Of a stretch of DNA of 64,000 bases, positions 24,001 through 34,650 are shown piece after piece. Source of the DNA: an uncultured Mycoplasma sp. (lineage in GTDB: Bacteria; Bacillota_I; Bacilli_A; Mycoplasmatales; Metamycoplasmataceae); contig CAMQYZ010000001.1 in NCBI GenBank assembly GCA_947039505.1, positions 124,001 through 188,000 of the forward strand, given 5' to 3'. The number at the start of each line of letters is the position of its first letter. The stretch's first letter is position 1. The position numbers and the translations under genes were made by a program. The notes beneath the pieces are model-generated. The model worked only from the letters and a program-made list of their open reading frames with translations, had not been told where the DNA came from and made no database searches.

Positions 24001-27000
24001 ACATCGACAAACTTTTCATCTATAGACATAGAAACTACATTGCCAGATAATCCAGTAGCAATATAATTAACCCCTAACGTTTCTGTGAATGCAAATATTT
24101 CTCCCAAAGTTGAAATATTTGGCTCATAACCTTTAATAATATCAACGGATGATTCCACGCCTGTTGAAAACTCATATAACCCAGTGTTGTCATTAGGTGT
24201 GCTTGAATTCACTAATCTAATCGAAATAGGAAATACAGATAAATCAAGCGGATTCTCTAATACTGATACTTGACTAGGAGGGGTTGTTGTTCATTCAGAA
24301 CGAACAATATCATTATCTACATTTCTAGTTCAATAACTTCATTCTAAATTAACACCAAGTGCTTCTAACGCAGTTAAATCTAGTGTATTTGTTCAAGTTA
24401 TATTTGTTGTATCACCATCAGCCATAACTCTTGGAATAGCTTCAACAAAAGAAGTTAAATCATAATCCTTTTCCACATTTACCATAGAAATAAAATTATT
24501 TGTAGCAACATAACTTGGATCTCCGAATACTGAAGAAGAAAAATAACTTGCTTTTCCGAGCTCAGTAAATTCATACCTTGCTCGAATTGATTCATTTAAA
24601 ACTAAATTATTTAAAGCATCACCTCTTAACATACCCAATATATCGTTTAATTCCTCAGTATCTACTCATGAAGAAGAATTGTTAAAACTATAAGTAATTT
24701 TAATCATTTGTTTCATAACACTAACTGGTTCAGGTATTGTAGGAAAAGTAAATAATTCATCTGACTCAAGAAGTCTTGGATTTAAAATTCGACCAAATAT
24801 ATTAACATGAGCAGGATCTGACAAATTAGTCAAATTTACAGGGAGTTCCATTTTACCTGTAGCATTTTTTTCAACTTCTGCTGTTTGCAGTCCTGTCGGT
24901 AATACATCAGAACCATACATTACATGATATGGACTATTAGCATCACTAATATTTAAACGAAATGCAAATGTTTTATTAATAACTGCATCATATTTTTTTA
25001 CACCAAATGCATCAATATTTTCTCAAGTTAAAGGTTCACCTGTAATTTTTTGAGCCACTTGAAGATCTATACCTCTAGCTTTGTAATAAGCAATATCAAA
25101 AGTAGACGAAGTTATAGAAACCTCACTTATATTATTTCCTTCTATCTTTAAGTCATTTGATCAACCATCAAGAACTTTTGAAGTAGCTTTCGTTATTTCT
25201 CCACTACCTAGCATTTGATTATCATTAGGATTATATCAAAAATTAGCAATAGTTCCAGTTGCAGAATCATAAATTTTAACCGGTTCTTTATTTCAATTAT
25301 ATTTCACAAGACCTATAGTGTCTTCTTCAGGACCAGTACCTGAAGGAAGATACATTTTTGCAAATATATTAATTTCTGACAATAAAATGTCTTTAGTATT
25401 AGTATAAGTATGAATTGCATTATCAAAAATAGTAGAATCACTTCAATCGATAATCAAATTATTTACTGATGTACCTAAAGCAAATTTCAAATTAAAATTT
25501 GCTGCTTTAGCAGGTACTGAAGCACCAGATGAAAATCTAACTTCTGGAGGATTTTGATCAATAATATCTCTATTAGGAATAAATGCTGCTTCAAAAGATG
25601 TTATAAGATCATCTACTAAAGTAATGTTACCTGTTCATTTAATTACATCTCATTGTGCTCTTGTAAAACCATAATTAGGCTCTGTTGTTTTGAATTTTGC
25701 AGGCATTGTAATATCTATTAAAGCAAGAGTGTTTGTAAAAGAATCCAATTTAATTGATGTCACAGAATCAGGAACAATAATTTTAGTAAGTGCAGGATTT
25801 TCAGCAAAAGCAGCAAAACCTATACTTACTACACCAGAGGGAATTATCACTTCTGTTACTCTTGTACCTCTCAGCAAATGATGTGGAATTACAGTTACTC
25901 TTGGAGGAATAACAAATGAAATTAAACTAGTAACATTTCTAAATGCTCCTTCCGATAATATAGTGACAGAATCAGGTAAAGTTATAGCAATTATACGGGA
26001 ATTATAGAATGCATTAGTACCTATCTCTGACAAAGTAGAACCTTCTTGAAAAATAACATTCCTTAATTGGCTAGTGGCTGAAAAAGCATATAAACCAATT
26101 ACTTTTATTGTATTAGGTATTGCAATACTAACTATATCATCATTTCTGTTAAATGCACCCTCAATAGTTTCAACATTGGGCGCATAAGTGGCTCAATCTT
26201 CCAAAGTTATCGTTGTTTTAGTATTTCAACCAATACTTGCTGCAGCTGCTTCATTTAATTCAGTTCCTAAAAAAGGTGAATAAACTCACTTAATTGAATC
26301 TCATTGAGTTTGAGTAAAGCCATATTTTGCAACACTATCTCCCTTAAAACTTGAAGGCATAGTGATATCTGTAAAGTGTGATGATGTAAATGAATCTGAT
26401 GAAATTGTTTCAACAGTTAACGGAATAACTATTTTAATAAGTTTAGTTAATCCTACAAAAAGATGACCTTCCATTACTTTTAATTCAAGAGGCAATACTA
26501 AATTTTCAAGATTTATAGAACTATTAAGAAGATTACTACTAAACGTTGTAACATTAGGAGGAAATGTAAATGATCTAAGAAGTGTCATTTGTGAAAATGC
26601 CCCTTGTTGAATTCGTAAAACAGAGACTGGTAAATTTATGTTTTCTAATCCACTACCTTGAAAAGCTCATTTTCCAATTTCTAATAAAGTGCTATTAGCT
26701 TCAAAGTTAACGTTCTTTAAATTTATTGTTTTTCTAAAAGCACTTTCTCCTATAATATTAATTTCTCTAGGCACTTCAATACTAACTAATGTTTGATTAC
26801 TCAAAAACGCATTTTTACCTATATTAACTACATTTGGTGCCATAGCTCAATCATCTAAAGTTATCGTAGTTTTTTTATCTCAACCTAAATTTCTAACATT
26901 TTGATTATTTAATGTAGTTCCAGCAAATGGTTCATAAGTAAACTCAATCAAAGCTCATTGTGTAGTAGTCAAACCTCAACGGTGACTACCTCCACCAGTA

Positions 27001-28676
27001 AAAATTAATCTATGAGGCATTTTAATTCTTGTTAAAGTTCCAGAAGTGTTTGCAAATACTGAAGCTCCAACTATTGAAGTAACAGATTGAGGAACAATAA
27101 TAGATTCAATCTTACTATTTGCAAATACATAATCACTAATAGTTTCTAATTTTGACCTATCTTGAAAAGTTATAAATTTTAAACCAGAATCAGCAAAAAC
27201 ACCTGTTTGCAAAGATATTACTGAATTAGGTATAGTAATCCTCTCTAATTTAGGGTTACCTTTAAATGCATCTACTCCTATAGTTGTTAATTCACTATTA
27301 ATTGGAAAATCAACAGTTTCTAAATTAAGATTATAAGAAAATGCAAGTCTCTTTATTTCTTGAATTCCCAAAGGTATATCAATATTCTTTAATTGTGCAT
27401 TTGCAAATGCATTATCACCTATATGAGTTACATTTGGTGCCATAATAGCTCAATCATCTAAAGTTATTATTTCTTTTGTATTTCAACCCAAGGCTTGAAC
27501 ATCAGCAACTTCTAAAATGGTACCAGTAAAAATAGGCGCCCCTCTTCAAATAATATTATTATATTGCGCCTCTGTGAAACCTCATCGATGAGTTGCCGAT
27601 CCTTCTTTTAATGAATTAGGCATTTGAATTACTGATAAATTAACTGCATTTTCAAATGCAATATTAGATATTTCTAAGTTTGGAGATGGTAAAAGAATTT
27701 GTTCTAAACTGCTTTCTAAAAACAATTGATCACCTAACTCAATTTTTCCAAAATGATTCTCAGGAAATATAATAGACCTTAGTGCAATTGTTCTAAAAAA
27801 CGCTTGATTTTGAATAAATCGCATAGTAGAAGGTATATCTAAATTTACTAATGTTGCATTATTTTGAAATGCATCAGTTAAAATTATCTCAACATTAGGG
27901 GCTTGCGAACTTCAATCTGACAACAATATTGATGTTTTAGTATTTCAACCTAATGCAACAACATCTGCACTACTTAATGAAGTTCCTGTAAATTTTTCTA
28001 TTGTTTTTTCATTAGAAGAAGATGTTGTGAAGTTAATTGAATCAATTTGTTTAACTGAAAACCCATATGTATCAAGATTAGATTTGTGTTTATCATGAAT
28101 GGTTATATTTTGCAATGAATTTGTTTGTAAAAATGCTGAATCACCAATTCTTATAAAAGGATTAGAAATTGCAATTGATGATAATTTTGAAGAAGCAAAA
28201 GCAAAATTACCAATTGATTCAACATTTTCAGGAATAATGATTGATTTTAAATTTGATGATTCAAAAGCTTGAAAACCTATTGATTTTAGTTGAGAATTTT
28301 GCTCAAAATTTAAAGATAATAAATTTCCGGTATAAGCAAAACCAAGCGACTCAATTGAAATAATTGATGAAGGTATTGTAATTGATTCTATTTTCGCAGA
28401 ATCAAAAGCACCACTGCCTATTTTAGTAATATTTGGCGCCATTGTTTTTCAATCTTCTAATGTAATTGTTTTTTTACTATCTCAACCTAATTCTTTAACA
28501 ATATCTGACGTTAAAGTTACTTCATTAGAAATCAACTTAGAACTATTCAATAGCATTTCTTTATCTATAATTTGCTTTTTGTTTATTTCAACAGTTGATA
28601 ATCCAACAGCTAAAATTGTACTAACTCCAACAACAGAAATTGTTCCCAACATTATATTTTTAACATTTTTTTTCAT
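15072..28676 (-). CDS. Giant (about 4,534 aa) surface protein: signal/TM anchor, five BspA-like LRR blocks, about four tandem ~498-aa repeats, C-terminal TM with basic tail
   Basis: 13,605 nt = 4,535 codons; every minus-strand track ORF here has the same frame and ends at TGA. N-term MKKNVKNIMLGTISVVGVSTILAVGLSTVE; LRR pattern (SIGFQAFESSNLKSIIIPENVESIGNFAFASSKLSSIAI); C-term TLMIALISASSVVFIGLVGLIIFVKRNKKLNNNKLFKK*. Confidence 0.88.
20480..24980 (-). repeat. Tandem coding repeats, period about 1,494-1,500 nt (~498-500 aa), at least three full units plus divergent flanks
   Basis: MEEKP(T)xVSILKNPTNPD at 21308 and 22802 (exactly 1,494 nt apart); (M)SFRL anchor at 20486, 21983, 23477 and FAFRL near 24977. 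Confidence 0.85.
25640..28500 (-). repeat. Five BspA-like leucine-rich repeat blocks with a conserved GW..K..I.L.DW..(x)APN linker
   Basis: Linkers: WDSKKTITLEDWKTMAPNITKI, WNTKTSILLSDWSSQAPNVEII, WNTKEIITLDDWAIMAPNVTHI, WDKKTTITLDDWAMAPNVVNI, WNTKTTITLEDWATYAPNVETI. Confidence 0.85.
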
Positions 28677-28763
28677 AAACTCACCTTTAAATGCTTTTTT
28701 TACATTAATTAAATTTTAATATAAAGAATTATACCAAAAACATAAAAAGAATTTTAAAATTCA

Positions 28764-28990
28764 TAATGTAATTGCTTTTTATTATCTCAATTTAATTTTT
28801 TTAATAATTTCTAACGTTAAAGCTACTTCATTAGAAATTAATTCAGAACTATTAGCTATCATTTCTTTATCTATAATTTGCTTTTTTTTATTTCAACAGT
28901 TGATAATCCAACAGCTAAAATTGTGCTAACTCCAACAACAGAAATTGTTCCTAAATATTATATTTTTAACATTTTTTTTATAAAATATCC
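28764..28990 (-). pseudogene. Decayed duplicate of the 5' end of the giant surface-protein gene
   Basis: Strong nucleotide similarity to 28455-28690 (e.g. caacagttgataatccaacagctaaaattg, tccaacaacagaaattgttcc) at ~305-nt offset; homopolymer indels and loss of the ATG (tttcataaa to tttataaa). Confidence 0.85.
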
Positions 28991-29062
28991 TTTCAAAATT
29001 TATTATCTACAATATTTTCACAAACTAAACATTAATCAATAATCTATACATTTTTATACAAA

Positions 29063-29290
29063 TTACTTTGCATTTTTTATAGATCTCATAACGTTTTTAA
29101 TATGTGCTTCTGACGGCTTTCTACCCATTTGCAAAAACATGGCTCTAACCATTTTTTCAGTAATTGGAGGGTTTTCTTTTAATTGTTTTTCAAACATTTT
29201 TTTAGTAAAATAAAAACCTAAAAAACCACCCAAAATAAATAAAATTAATGATAATCCAATTATCAAACCAATTGCTAAACCTAAATCCAT
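29063..29290 (-). CDS. UPF0154 / YneF family small membrane protein
   Basis: N-terminal TM then FYFTKKMFEKQLKENPPITEKMVRAMFLQMGRKPSEAHIKNVMRSIK, typical of UPF0154. Confidence 0.9.
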   Translation of the reverse strand: MDLGLAIGLIIGLSLILFILGGFLGFYFTKKMFEKQLKENPPITEKMVRAMFLQMGRKPSEAHIKNVMRSIKNAK

Positions 29291-29350
29291 ACTCTAATAC
29301 CTCAATTCAAACTTTTTTATATAGTTCAATTATAACACTTGATTAAAATA

Positions 29351-30517
29351 TTATAATTGTTTAATCATTTCCTTGTATAAATTCAATCATTTTTCTTCAA
29401 AAGTTTCATAAGTTAAGTATTTAATTGCAAATTCATAACAATTATTAGATAGCTCTTGTAATTTTTCAACAGATAAGTTATTAATTTCATCAAAATGAGA
29501 AGCATAATCTCTTATATTAACTTTATTATCTCAAAGAAAACCATTTTTATTTCTATCTGCCAAAAATGGCGCAGATATATGTGAATTACGTATAATTATG
29601 GGCGTTGATGAGCAAATAGATTCTACCAAGGATGTAGAAAATCCTTCATAGTTGCTTAACAATAAATTTATTTTAGAATGAAGATTAATATTAAGTACTT
29701 CATCATGACTAACTTTTCCATGAAAAATAATGTTTTTATTTTTGATTATTTTTTTGACATATGTCCCGAATCCATAAACATCTAATTTATTTTCGCTTAT
29801 TTTCATCATTTTATTAACAACATTCATTTTTTTTTGTTCAATGGTAACTCTTCCTATATAAACTATATTTCTTTCAAAATTATTTTTTTTGTATATTTCA
29901 TCTTTTAATTTTTTATTTTGTTCTATAGTTGATTTTCTTATGCTACTATTTAAAATAGTAAAATATCTTTTATTTTTATCTGGTTTAAATTTATTCACAA
30001 CATAATTTTTATTTCTTTCATCAAAAAACAATATATTTTTAGCTAGTTTAAAACAGTTTTTAAATCCTGTCAATCAAATTAAAAATACTGCTAGAGGAGT
30101 AAAAAAACCATATCTTTTCATTTCAAAAAAATCTGCAGATTGATGTTGTATATATAAATATTTATCATTGTTAAAAAGCTTTTTAGATCTAACTAGCATT
30201 AATGAAGCATCAATAACCAAATCATATTCATCAATCAATTTATCTAATTGTTTTCTAGAGCGATAAACAATATTATAAGCATTTTTGAATCATCATTTTA
30301 ATTTTGATTTTTGACAGTCATTAAATTTTTTGTTAGGAGAAATAATTTTAATATCATCTGTTTTTTTCAAATCTTTTTTAGACATATTAAATTCAAAAGT
30401 GTATTCATCAATGACACAATTTTCTTTTTGTAAAATTTTAATAATTCGAGCAGTATACATATCTGCGCCAGACATAAATAGATGATTATTTCCACTAATA
30501 ATTAAAATTTTTTTCAT
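29351..30517 (-). CDS. Glycosyltransferase (GT4-like)
   Basis: Single frame through TGA codons; N-term MKKILIISGNNHLFMSGADMYTARI; C-terminal RNIVYIGRVTIEQKKMNVV...IIFHGKVSHDEVLNINLHSKINLLLSNYEGFSTSLVESICSSTPIII. Confidence 0.82.
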
Positions 30518-30577
30518 ATAAAATAAACCTATAAACTTTCTTAAGTAAAACAAACAATAAGTACAATTTGTTTTAAT

Positions 30578-30778
30578 TTAAACTATTTTTATTAACTCTT
30601 CTTTTGATTCTCAAGATTGTTTGTTACTTCTAAAAACATGTATTATTTCTATTTTTTCATTTGATTTATCATTGTTTTTTCTTTTTCAACCAACAATAAA
30701 TTTTTCTATTTCTTCAAGTGTATGTCCTTCGGTGATAATTTGTTTATCTGAAATTAATACGGCTTTATATTGGTACAT
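30578..30778 (-). CDS. Small conserved-looking hypothetical protein (66 aa)
   Basis: Not in track because of TGA: MYQYKAVLISDKQIITEGHTLEEIEKFIVGWKRKNNDKSNEKIEIIHVFRSNKQSWESKEELIKIV*. Confidence 0.6.
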
Positions 30779-30869
30779 AAATTATCCTTTTAGATTATAA
30801 AATATTTCAATCTTATATCAATAAAATTATAACTCATTTTTAATGAATTAATGGTTATAATTTTAAATA

Positions 30870-31553
30870 ATGAAAATAAGGTTAGAAAAAATTATATCTT
30901 CACAAAATAATTGAAGCAGAAAACAAACCAAAAAATCAATACAACTAGGTAATATTTTAGTTGATAACAAAATTGAAAGAGATCCTTCTCTAAAAATAGA
31001 CCCATTAATTAGCAAAATTATTTTTGATGGCAAAGTTGTTGTATATAAAGAATTTGTTTACATTGCATTGAATAAACCAAAAAATTATCTTTGTGCAACA
31101 AAAGACAATTTTCAATCAACTATTTTGGAATTAATAGATGAATATTCTCACTTAAATTTGCATATAGTTGGTAGATTGGATAAAGATACAACAGGGCTTG
31201 TATTGTTGACAAATGATGGTATTTGATCTCATAAACTCAAATCTCCCAAAATAAATGTTGAAAAAGAATATGAAGTTACATTGAAAAACAATTTAACAGA
31301 ATTGGCAATAAAAAAATTACAAGGAAAAATAATTTTAGACAACAAAATTTTGAAGCCTATTAAAATTATTCCAAAACAACCCAATACTTGCAATGTTATT
31401 TTAACTGAAGGTAAATATCATCAAATAAAAAGAATGTTTCATATGGTAGATAATGAAGTTATAGAATTAAACAGAATCAGAATTGGAAAATTAGAATTAA
31501 AAGATTTAAATATAGCTATAGGAGAATGAAAAGAAATTAATAACAATTTTTAA
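30870..31553 (+). CDS. Pseudouridine synthase (RsuA/RluB family)
   Basis: N-term S4-like MKIRLEKIISSQNNWSRKQTKKSIQLGNILVDN; catalytic motif VGRLDKDTTGLVLLTNDG; TEGKYHQIKRMF. Confidence 0.92.
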
Positions 31554-31610
31554 ATTAAAGGTTATTATTTAAAAATAAATATTGTTTAAATGAATCGTTG
31601 GAAGGAATAT

Positions 31611-33434
31611 ATGAAAAAAAATATCTTTGATGTCATAGTTGTTGGTGGTGGTCATGCAGGAATTGAAGCTGCATTTGCTTTAGCAAAGCAAAATTTTAAT
31701 GTGGCTTTAATAACATTAAATGAACACAAACTTGCTTCCATGCCTTGCAATCCTTCTATTGGAGGTCCTGCAAAGGGTATTATTACAAAGGAAATTGATG
31801 CTCTTGGCGGTATGCAAGGTTATTTTGCCGATTTAGCAATGATTCAAGTAAAAATGTTGAATCTTTCAAAGGGTCCAGCGGTGAGAGCAATTAGAGCACA
31901 AATTGATAAGGATAAGTATTCTGAAATTATTCATCAATATGTTAAAGACAATAAAAATATCAATTTAATTGTAGGAATGGTAAATTCACTAATTATTGAA
32001 GATAATAAAATAATAGGAATTGTTTTAAATATAGAAGAAGAAATAATTGCTAAAATAGTAATAATAACAACTGGTACATACATGGATTCTAGAGTTCTAA
32101 GAGGTAGTGATGTTGTGATATCAGGACCGGATGGTGACTCAACTTCATCAAATCTATCAACCAATTTAAAAGAACTAGGTTTTAATTTAATGAGATTAAA
32201 AACAGGAACTCCAGCAAGAATATTTGCTGATTCAATTGATTTTTCAGAAGTTGAAGAAGAAATTTTAGAAGAAGAAAATTTAACTTTTTCTTCTAGATCA
32301 AATGTTGAAGTAAAATTACAAATACATTGTTTTTTAACTTATACCAACAAAGAAACGCATAAAATTATTCTAGAAAATCTGGATAAATCTAGTATGTATT
32401 CTGGATTAATTAATGGTGTGGGACCTAGATATTGTCCTTCTATTGAAGATAAAGTAGTTCGCTTTAAAGATAAAGACAGACATCAAGTATTTTTTGAACC
32501 CGAAACATCTGTAGGTGATATTTATTATATAAATGGTCTTTCAACATCCATGCCAATTGATGTTCAAAAAAAGTTTATTCATACCATTCCGGGATTAAAA
32601 AACGCCAAAGTTTCTAAATGAGGATATGCAATAGAATATGATGCCATAGACTCTTTGCAAATCAAGAAATCTCTTGAATCTAAGTTAATTGAAAACTTAT
32701 TTTTTGCCGGTCAAATAAATGGTACAAGTGGATATGAAGAAGCGGCTGCACAAGGTTTAATTGCAGGAATAAATGCTGCACAAAAATTAAAAAAAATGAA
32801 CCCTCTAAATCTATTGAGAAGTGACTCTTATATCGGTGTAATGATTGATGATTTAACTATTAAAGGAACTAAAGAACCTTATAGAATGCTAACATCTAGA
32901 GCTGAATATCGATTGCTTTTAAGAAATGACAATGCGGATATACGTTTAGCTAAATATGCTTTTGAAGCAAATATGATTAATGAAAAAACATTTAATGAAA
33001 TAAAAGAGAAATATTTAATTATTAGCAATAAAATAGAAGAATTAAAAAAAACATATCTTTCTTCTGGAGATCCAATAGCAGTTAAATTAGGTATTTTAAA
33101 TGGTCAATCAATATTTAAAACCCTATCTAGACCAGATGTAAATATCGATGATTTTATAAAAGATTTTAAATACAAAGATAGTTTAATCATTCAGATTCGT
33201 TTAGATGGATATATCAAGAAACAAAATATTGCTGCGGAAAAGATGCTTAGACTAGAATTTTTAAGAATACCTCAAAATATTAATTATGAAAATGTTCAAA
33301 ATTTAGCTACAGAAGCAAGGCAAAAATTAACTTTGATAAAACCTGAAACATTGGGGCAAGCATATAGAATACCAGGAATAAATCCTGCTGATATTGAAAT
33401 GTTATTATTTCACATAAATACAAAGTCCATTTAA
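31611..33434 (+). CDS. mnmG: tRNA uridine-5-carboxymethylaminomethyl(34) synthesis enzyme MnmG
   Basis: [25 protein letters not shown] motif; [49 protein letters not shown]; internal TGA. An in-frame start at 31590 is possible but GGAAGG precedes 31611. Confidence 0.97.
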
Positions 33435-33486
33435 TAAAATAAATATTTTGATATAATTTAATAAATATTGAAGGGACAGAAATTTT

Positions 33487-34308
33487 GTGGAAATAAAACC
33501 TATTTATAATACAGGGACAATAACATTTGTTGAAAATCCTTCAAAAATTAGTACAATTAAGATAAATTCTAATTACAAACAAGATCCAAAAGGTGTAATA
33601 CCTAATGGAATTTACAAAGTGTTTAAATATGAAAATTCAAGATTTTTATTTGTTTTTATTTTATCTTTTTTGTTATTTTTTTCACAAATAATAATTATAT
33701 CTTTGATATCAAATGTTTTAAAATGAGGATGATTTTGATATGTCCCAACTTCTATTATAGCTATAGCATCATTAGCTAAATTCATATATAACTTTATCGA
33801 ATATAGGGGTTTGAAAAATTCAATTAATGTGTACAGAGACGATTTGGGTTCTGGATTAAAAACTACACCTCCCTTTATTTCAAACATTTATATTAAATTA
33901 TATAAAAAACAAGTTACTCATAATTGAATAACTATTTCTATTTTATTTTATGGAACTATTTTTGTTCTAATTTTTTGATGATTAAAAGATGTTAATTGAT
34001 GAATATTTAATTTTGAACAATGAATAAATGATTTGGGTCCTGCTCCTGAAAATTTAGCCATATACATAATATTGGGGTTAATAGGTGTAATGGTCGTTCA
34101 TATTTGATTTACTATTTTTAGAAAAAAGAGAGTTATTGATATCCAATCTTTTTTTGGTAACGAAGTTATTTCTCAAATAGAAATTCAAAAAATAACTTCT
34201 GACATGAATAAAGCATATAGAAAAATTTTCTTCTTGTCTATTTTAACGATTTTAGTAATTCCAATTATTATTAAATTGATTATTAGCAAAGTTAGAAGCA
34301 AAAAATAA
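33487..34308 (+). CDS. Multi-TM membrane protein, unknown (273 aa, GTG start)
   Basis: Continuous frame with TGA=Trp; TM segments FLFVFILSFLLFFSQIIIISLIS, WITISILFYGTIFVLIFWW, IYIILGLIGVMVVHIWFTIF, IFFLSILTILVIPIIIKLIIS. Confidence 0.75.
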
Positions 34309-34311
34309 TTT

Positions 34312-34647
34312 TTATTTATTCTTTATAGATTCTAATATTTTGTCAATTTCTAATGCTTTTTTTCCAACAACATCTAATTCAAAATTTAATCTTGGAACAC
34401 TTCTACCTAAATCATATTTTGAAAGCATTGTACGAATAAATCCCTTTGAATTATTAAGTGCTTCCAATGATTTATTTTCTAATCTATCAAAAGAAACATA
34501 TATCTTTAAATTAGAACCATCATTAGATAATTTAACATCCACAACTGTAATATTGCCAATATTTACATTTGTAACATCTTGTTGAATAATTTGAGAAATC
34601 AACAACATATAATTTGATTCTTTTTTTCTTTTATTTATTTCATTCAT
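34312..34647 (-). CDS. rbfA: Ribosome-binding factor A
   Basis: Short protein with VDVKLSNDGSNLKIYVSF...SKGFIRTMLSKYDLGRSVPRLNFELD; next to infB. Confidence 0.9.
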   Translation of the reverse strand: MNEINKRKKESNYMLLISQIIQQDVTNVNIGNITVVDVKLSNDGSNLKIYVSFDRLENKSLEALNNSKGFIRTMLSKYDLGRSVPRLNFELDVVGKKALEIDKILESIKNK

Positions 34648-34650
34648 AAA

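Noticed and set aside
23681-24025. + strand ORF of 114 aa rich in Leu/Tyr/His
   Set aside because: Antisense shadow of the giant repeat protein; composition is an artefact of the complementary strand
20480-28500. CRISPR-like regular repeats
   Set aside because: Periodicity is coding (LRR ~23 aa and ~498-aa modules), not short direct repeats with spacers; no cas genes in the window
15072-28676. Considered a run of many separate lipoprotein genes or a pseudogene
   Set aside because: All fragments share one frame and are split only at TGA, which is Trp here; single intact gene with one terminator
28764-28990. Considered a functional second start or alternative exon-like cassette for the giant gene
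   Set aside because: Start codon lost and indels shift the frame; better explained as a decayed duplicate
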